DNA of 64,000 nucleotides, from the NCBI GenBank assembly GCA_021613375.1, contig CM038725.1, positions 36,335,954 through 36,399,953 of the forward strand. The letters run 5' to 3'. This DNA comes from Megaleporinus macrocephalus. Its lineage: Eukaryota; Chordata; Actinopteri; Characiformes; Anostomidae. Made by a program: the position numbers and the translations under genes. The first letter of the stretch is position 1. Every line of letters begins with the position of its first letter. The notes beneath the pieces are model-generated. The model saw only the letters and a program-made list of their open reading frames with translations, was not told where the DNA came from and searched no databases. Below are positions 58,896 to 64,000 of the stretch, in pieces.

Positions 58896-61069
58896 CACGA
58901 TGACAAATCAGAGAGAGACAGAAAGAGAGAGAGAGTGTGTGGGGGGTGGGCAGAGAGAGAGAGAGAGTGAGAGGGGGGGGGCAGAGAGAGAAAAAAACAG
59001 AGCAAGACACTGACGCTGCTCCGTGATACACTGTACAAGAAATGTGCAGTGGTTTGGGAAAACCGGATCTTCTCCCTGTGTTTACGTTCTCACAAGCCAG
59101 ATAGCTCTGACCAATCAGAGGAGACGACGTGCTCACGTGGTTTGTTTGGGGCGCATTTTGGTGCGTTTAGGTTTTTGTCCGTGTGAAAACAAACTTAACC
59201 GAGGAGGAAACACTCCAATAAACAAACTCATTAACTGATCCAGACCAGAGAAACTAACTACAGGTGTGAAAACACCCTTAGACAGTCCAATGTGAGCCTC
59301 TCTCAGTGTATACAATATATAACAGCAGTAAACAGAACTAGAGAATCTAAACACAAACCAATATCATAGTTCAAATACTGTTCATATCTCTGTCTAAAAA
59401 CTAAACATCTCTAAACCAGTGACTTTACAGAACAATATTAATGATCAGTGTAAGTTAATGTAGAGACCTTTTGTTCAAATCAAACAGAACACTAACAACA
59501 GAACACAAAACAATAGACTCCAATATATATTTATATATAAATTACACTTACGCTGTTCTACATCTAGCGAGTGCGCCCCCAAGTGGCTAAAAAATTAGTC
59601 ATGCTGCATCTGCTGTAAAGACATAAAACCACAGACGTTGTGGAGCTCCTCGGTATGGAGGTCCACCAACCGCCAACACACCAGCTGTAGCTCAACACTT
59701 TAGTATGTGGTGGTTTGTTTTCTTGGTGGTTCTGAATCTGCTGCTCGATATCAGCTCATCTTTCAGTTCAGCTCCAACCTCTCTTCATCACATCAGCATC
59801 ACCATGGGCAGGTCTCCAGACCATCGCATGGCCAACACACACTTACGCACACACTCACACCTGCGGTCAGTTTAGAGTGAGGATCCCAACATGCAGGTGT
59901 TTGGACTGTGGGAGGAGAACGGGGAGAACGTTTGTATCTTTGTTGTATCTACAGACTTCTCACCTCCATCTCCTCCACTCTGTTCTTCACCCACTGCCTC
60001 CATCTCAATAAACAACGTTGTCGAAATCACATAAGTGAAAACAACAACCTGTTGAGGATGGAATAGCGAGGAATGATGGAATAGCGAGGAATGATGGAAT
60101 AGCGACTCTTCCTTTGATTAAGTTAAGAACCTTTCAAGGTCGTTGGAGGTCGCTGGAGGTCATGTCGACGTACGAAGCACAACATTCACTTGTTATCAAA
60201 GATGTACTCCTTAAAACTTTCCTCTCAGGAACCGCATGGTTTGAGGAAAGTCGGTGAGAGTTTATTCATGAAGTTAGCATCATGCTAATTGGTGGGCTAT
60301 AACCTTTCATCACGTGTTAGCTGCATGAGCCTTGTAGCTCAAGTGTAAATCTATAGATGCAAACTCCAGAGCCCAGTCAGGCTGGTCCAGCACAGGCGGC
60401 AAACCTGCTAGATCTACTCCGTTTACAGTAAAGAGGAAAGAATGCGTTGTTTCTGAAAACGTCCGCGCATTAAAAATCCTGCGACGCGTCTCTCCAGCCT
60501 TCATCCTGCGTCCTCCATCTCTTCGTTTCTGTTTAGATGTTACTGCTGGGATGTACTCGAGAGCTAAGAACCTGCTCAGTATCCAGTCTGAGGGGATTCG
60601 GCTCAGGGTTATTATGTTATGAGTGTTTGGTCCAGTTTTTGATTCGGCTCTGTTCATCTATTATTATCATCCCTTCACCTCCATCCCTCCATCACGGAAA
60701 CACGCCGGCTCTGACCAATAACAGAGAGAGAGAGAGATTCTCCATATATTCTTCCAGTTGAGAAACTACTTGAGGTGTAATCCCACTTTTATTACTTCCA
60801 CAGTGAGGGAGTGTGTACGTACATGTACAAGTCAGGTTATTTCCTCTGCAGGTGAGAGTGTGTGTGTGTGTGTGTGTGTCTTGATACTTGATGCTTTCAC
60901 TCACACTCTCACACCCAAGCCCCTCCTATACACACTCAAAATCCTCATAGAGAAGACTGACTATCTCACACCACCAGTAACTGTGGTTCATATAGTGTGA
61001 TGGGTTACACTGCAGCCCTACAGGCTATAGGCTGGGGTTCACCTTACACTATACCAATAAGAGTCCTAA
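58896..61069. other. unassigned stretch with interspersed repeat piece
   Basis: 58905-59000 is GA/G-rich. 59815-59935 (CACACACTCACACCTGCGGT ... TTTGGACTGTGGGAGGAG) matches a dispersed repeat I recognise from fish genomes. A GT tract is at 60856-60878. No coding exon found. Confidence 0.45.
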
Positions 61070-62955
61070 CACCTCACCTACCTGTGTACAGGTAAACTGT
61101 AACACTACCTTCACCTACCTGTGTACAGGTAAACTGTAACGCTACCTTCACCTACCTGTGTACAGGTAAACTGTAACACTACCTTCACCTACCTGTGTAC
61201 AGGTTAACTGTAACACCACCTTCACCTACCTGTGTACAGGTAAACTGTAACGCTACCTTCACCTACCTGTGTACAGGTAAACTGTAACACTACCTTCACC
61301 TACCTGTGTACAGGTTAACTGTAACACCACCTTCACCTACCTGTGTACAGGTAAACTGTAACACTACCTTCACCTACCCGTGTACATGTAAACTGTAACA
61401 CTACCTTCACCTACCTGTGTACAGGTAAACTGTAACACTACCTTCACCTACCTGTGTACATGTAAACTGTAACACTACCTTCACCTACCTGTGTACAGGT
61501 AAACTGTAACACTACCTTCACCTACCTGTGTACAGGTTAACTGTAACACCACCTTCACCTACCTGTGTACAGGTAAACTGTAACACCACCTTCACCTACC
61601 TGTGTACAGGTAAACTGTAACACTACCTTCACCTACCTGTGTACAGGTAAACTGTAACACCACCTTCACCTACCTGTGTACAGGTAAACTGTAACACTAC
61701 CTTCACCTACCTGTGTACAGGTAAACTGTAACACCACCTTCACCTACCTGTGTACAGGTAAACTGTAACACTACCTTCACCTACCTGTGTACAGGTAAAC
61801 TGTAACACTACCTTCACCTACCTGTGTACAGGTACACTGTAACACTACCTTCACCTACCTGTGTACAGGTAAACTGTAACACCACATTCACCTACCTGTG
61901 TACAGGTAAACTGTAACACTACCTTCACCTACCTGTGTACAGGTTAACTGTAACACCACCTTCACCTACCTGTGTACAGGTAAACTGTAACACCACCTTC
62001 ACCTACCTGTGTACAGGTAAACTGTAACACTACCTTCACCTACCTGTGTACAGGTAAACTGTAACACCACCTTCACCTACCTGTGTACAGGTAAACTGTA
62101 ACACTACCTTCACCTACCTGTGTACAGGTAAACTGTAACACCACCTTCACCTACCTGTGTACAGGTAAACTGTAACACTACCTTCACCTACCTGTGTACA
62201 GGTAAACTGTAACACCACCTTCACCTACCTGTGTACAGGTAAACTGTAACACCACATTCACCTACCTGTGTACAGGTAAACTATAACACCGCCTTCACCT
62301 ACCTGTGTACAGGTAAACTGTAACACTACCTTCACCTACCTGTGTACAGGTAAACTGTAACACCGCCTTCACCTACCTGTGTACAGATAAACTATAACAC
62401 TACCTTCACCTACCTGTGTACAGGTAAACTGTAACACTACCTTCACCTACCTGTGTACAGGTAAACTGTAACACCGCCTTCACCTACCTGTGTACAGGTA
62501 AACTGTAACACCACCTTCACCTACCTGTGTACAGGTAAACTGTAACACTACCTTCACCTACCTGTGTACAGGTAAACTGTAACACCACCTTCACCTACCT
62601 GTGTACAGGTAAACTGTAACACCACATTCACCTACCTGTGTACAGGTAAACTATAACACCGCCTTCACCTACCTGTGTACAGGTAAACTGTAACACTACC
62701 TTCACCTACCTGTGTACAGGTAAACTGTAACACTGCCTTCACCTACCTGTGTACAGGTAAACTGTAACACTGCCTTCACCTACCTGTGTACATGTAAACA
62801 GTAACACTATCTTCACCTACCTGTGTACAGGTAAACTGTAACACCGCCTTCACCTACCTGTGTACATATAAACAGTAACACTGCCTTCACCTACCTGTGT
62901 ACAGGTAAACTGTAACACTACCTTCACCTACCTGTGTACAGGTGAACTGTAACAC
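61070..62955. repeat. 37-bp minisatellite with palindromic core, about 51 copies
   Basis: The unit contains CTGTAACACTACCTTCACC and TACCTGTGTACAGGTAAA. The core TACCTGTGTACAGGTA is an inverted repeat. Plus-strand CAG|GTAAAC and minus-strand CAG|GTAGGT both resemble splice donors in every unit. Variants CACTACC, CACCACC and CACCGCC occur in recurring order. Confidence 0.95.
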
Positions 62956-63380
62956 TACATTAGCTAGACGGACTGGGAGACTAAGTAAGGTTCTGGTAGG
63001 AGGTCACAGGTATCATGTTGACTGCAGTGCATCCCACAGCTGCTGGAGGGAGCGTGGAGGAGGATCCACAGAGACAACACCACCATCCAGGTGGTCCCAC
63101 AGATGTTCAGTTGGGTTCAAGTCTGGAGAATTAGGGAATTAGTTCTTGGAAGTCTTGGTCAGGTCTTCCAACCAGTGTGGGACATTTCTAGTCGTGGGAC
63201 GTGTCTCAGTGTCTTGCTGGAAGATCCCATCCACCCCAGAGAAGACCATCAGCATGTATGGTGTACGTGATCTACAAGGATGGATTCAGACCCAGATCGG
63301 TTGCGAGGGTCTTCCATATTGATGAGTGGGTCCAGAGAACGTCACCAAAACATGCATTGTCGGCTTGACTGTTTATTTTA
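62956..63380 (+). mobile_element. degenerate DNA-transposon-like interspersed repeat
   Basis: The stretch GTGGTCCCACAGATGTTCAG, TTGGGTTCAAGTCTGGAGAA and the TTGCTGGAAGATCCCATCC part resemble a dispersed element seen in fish transcripts. No open transposase frame. Confidence 0.4.
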
Positions 63381-63386
63381 TAACTA

Positions 63387-64000
63387 GGGATGCACCGATA
63401 CCACTTTATCCTTACCGATACCAATACCGATACCAGCTTTACAGGTATCTGTCCATACCGAGTACCGATACCGATACCAACCCTGACTTAAACACTCGAT
63501 ACATGGCTATAAATCCTGATATTTATAGGGTTCCACTTTTATATGTTGTATTTTGTGCTAGCTAGCTTCTTTGTGCTTGTTTGGACGAAGTTGCTGTGTT
63601 TCTTGACGAGGTTTTGCTTTAAATGCTGAATTTAATGTGAAGGACTCTCTTATTTGCTGAAGCTCCTCTCACAGCACACTGAGCTGACTTGGAAGTATAC
63701 GTAGGGTGATTGCTCTGCAACGTTTGGAGATCTGTGCCTGCCAGTAGTCAGCGAGCTCCGCAGAAAGACCCTCATTTGAGTCACAGTGATCCACACTGTC
63801 CACTCTTCACTAAGCTCCACTGATGGGCTCATCAGGAGTCTCAGTTCTGTATCTCCTTCAGACTTCACAGTGCTTGGAAAACTTTGTAAAGGCCAAGTGG
63901 AATGCATCATGCAATCTGTCCAGCTCTTCCGCACATCCATCTACTTTAACAGCTTGAATCAGTCTTACCACCAAATCCAGAGGTCCTTGCAGGTCCATTC
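63387..64000. mobile_element. hAT-like element, one end inside window
   Basis: Begins TAGGGATGCACCGATACC, a hAT-type terminus, with repeated CCGATACC to 63480. Further right, a minus-strand frame reads MDLQGPLDLVVRLIQAVKVD and then GCAEELDRLHDAFHLAF. That may be host or element coding sequence, but I cannot assign it. The other end lies beyond the window. Confidence 0.45.

Noticed and set aside
57743..59136. Frames of about 340-430 codons spanning 57.8-59.1 kb
   Set aside because: Composed almost wholly of N from the assembly gap.
60310..60657. 115-codon minus frame
   Set aside because: No recognisable family and no splice or promoter evidence; likely chance.

Overview
The window looks like teleost fish nuclear DNA. 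It has one large, intron-rich vertebrate-type neuronal gene on the minus strand, Tc1-like and hAT-like DNA transposon remnants, tRNA-derived SINE pieces, and a very heavy load of minisatellites. By adding up array lengths I estimate about 25 kb (roughly 39 %) of the 64 kb is tandem repeat. A 999-base run of N (57897-58895) marks an assembly gap.

Gene: eight exons of an unc13-family synaptic vesicle priming gene, closest in remembered sequence to UNC13B (Munc13-2), lie on the minus strand between 46248 and 16540. All were placed from protein resemblance plus splice sites, and every junction keeps the reading frame. In order they are 46248-46131 and 45786-45663 (C2A domain), 44103-44030, 41270-41213, 36066-35847, a giant exon 35610-19621, 17639-17379, and 16627-16540 (calmodulin-binding motif). 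The C2A start lies upstream and is not seen. The C1, C2B, MUN and C2C part lies beyond position 1 or in exons I cannot find. The giant exon (15,990 bp, 5,329 whole codons) is phase 2 on both sides, so including or skipping it keeps the frame. Its 3' end needs a GC splice donor. It encodes a huge, mostly disordered protein segment built from several families of repeated short hydrophobic motifs around one tryptophan-rich island that looks folded.

Layout: 1-16.5 kb holds Tc1 and hAT remnants and arrays of 44, 11, 40, 19, 26-32 bp and a 3 kb polypurine tract. 16.5-46.3 kb is the unc13b-like gene; its larger introns carry arrays of 45, 52 and 51 bp, a hAT-like element and a Tc1 copy. 46.3-64 kb, probably the 5' intron of the same gene, holds arrays of 12/39, 52, 20 (twice, in opposite orientation) and 37 bp, SINE pieces, the gap and DNA transposon fragments.

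The arrays are not coding. Long open frames within them arise because the repeat units lack stop codons. I saw no tRNA, rRNA, CRISPR or bacterial features. The most interesting observations are the phase-symmetric giant cassette exon, its internal motif repeats, and two inverted arrays that together hold about 140 copies of a perfect pol III A-box match.
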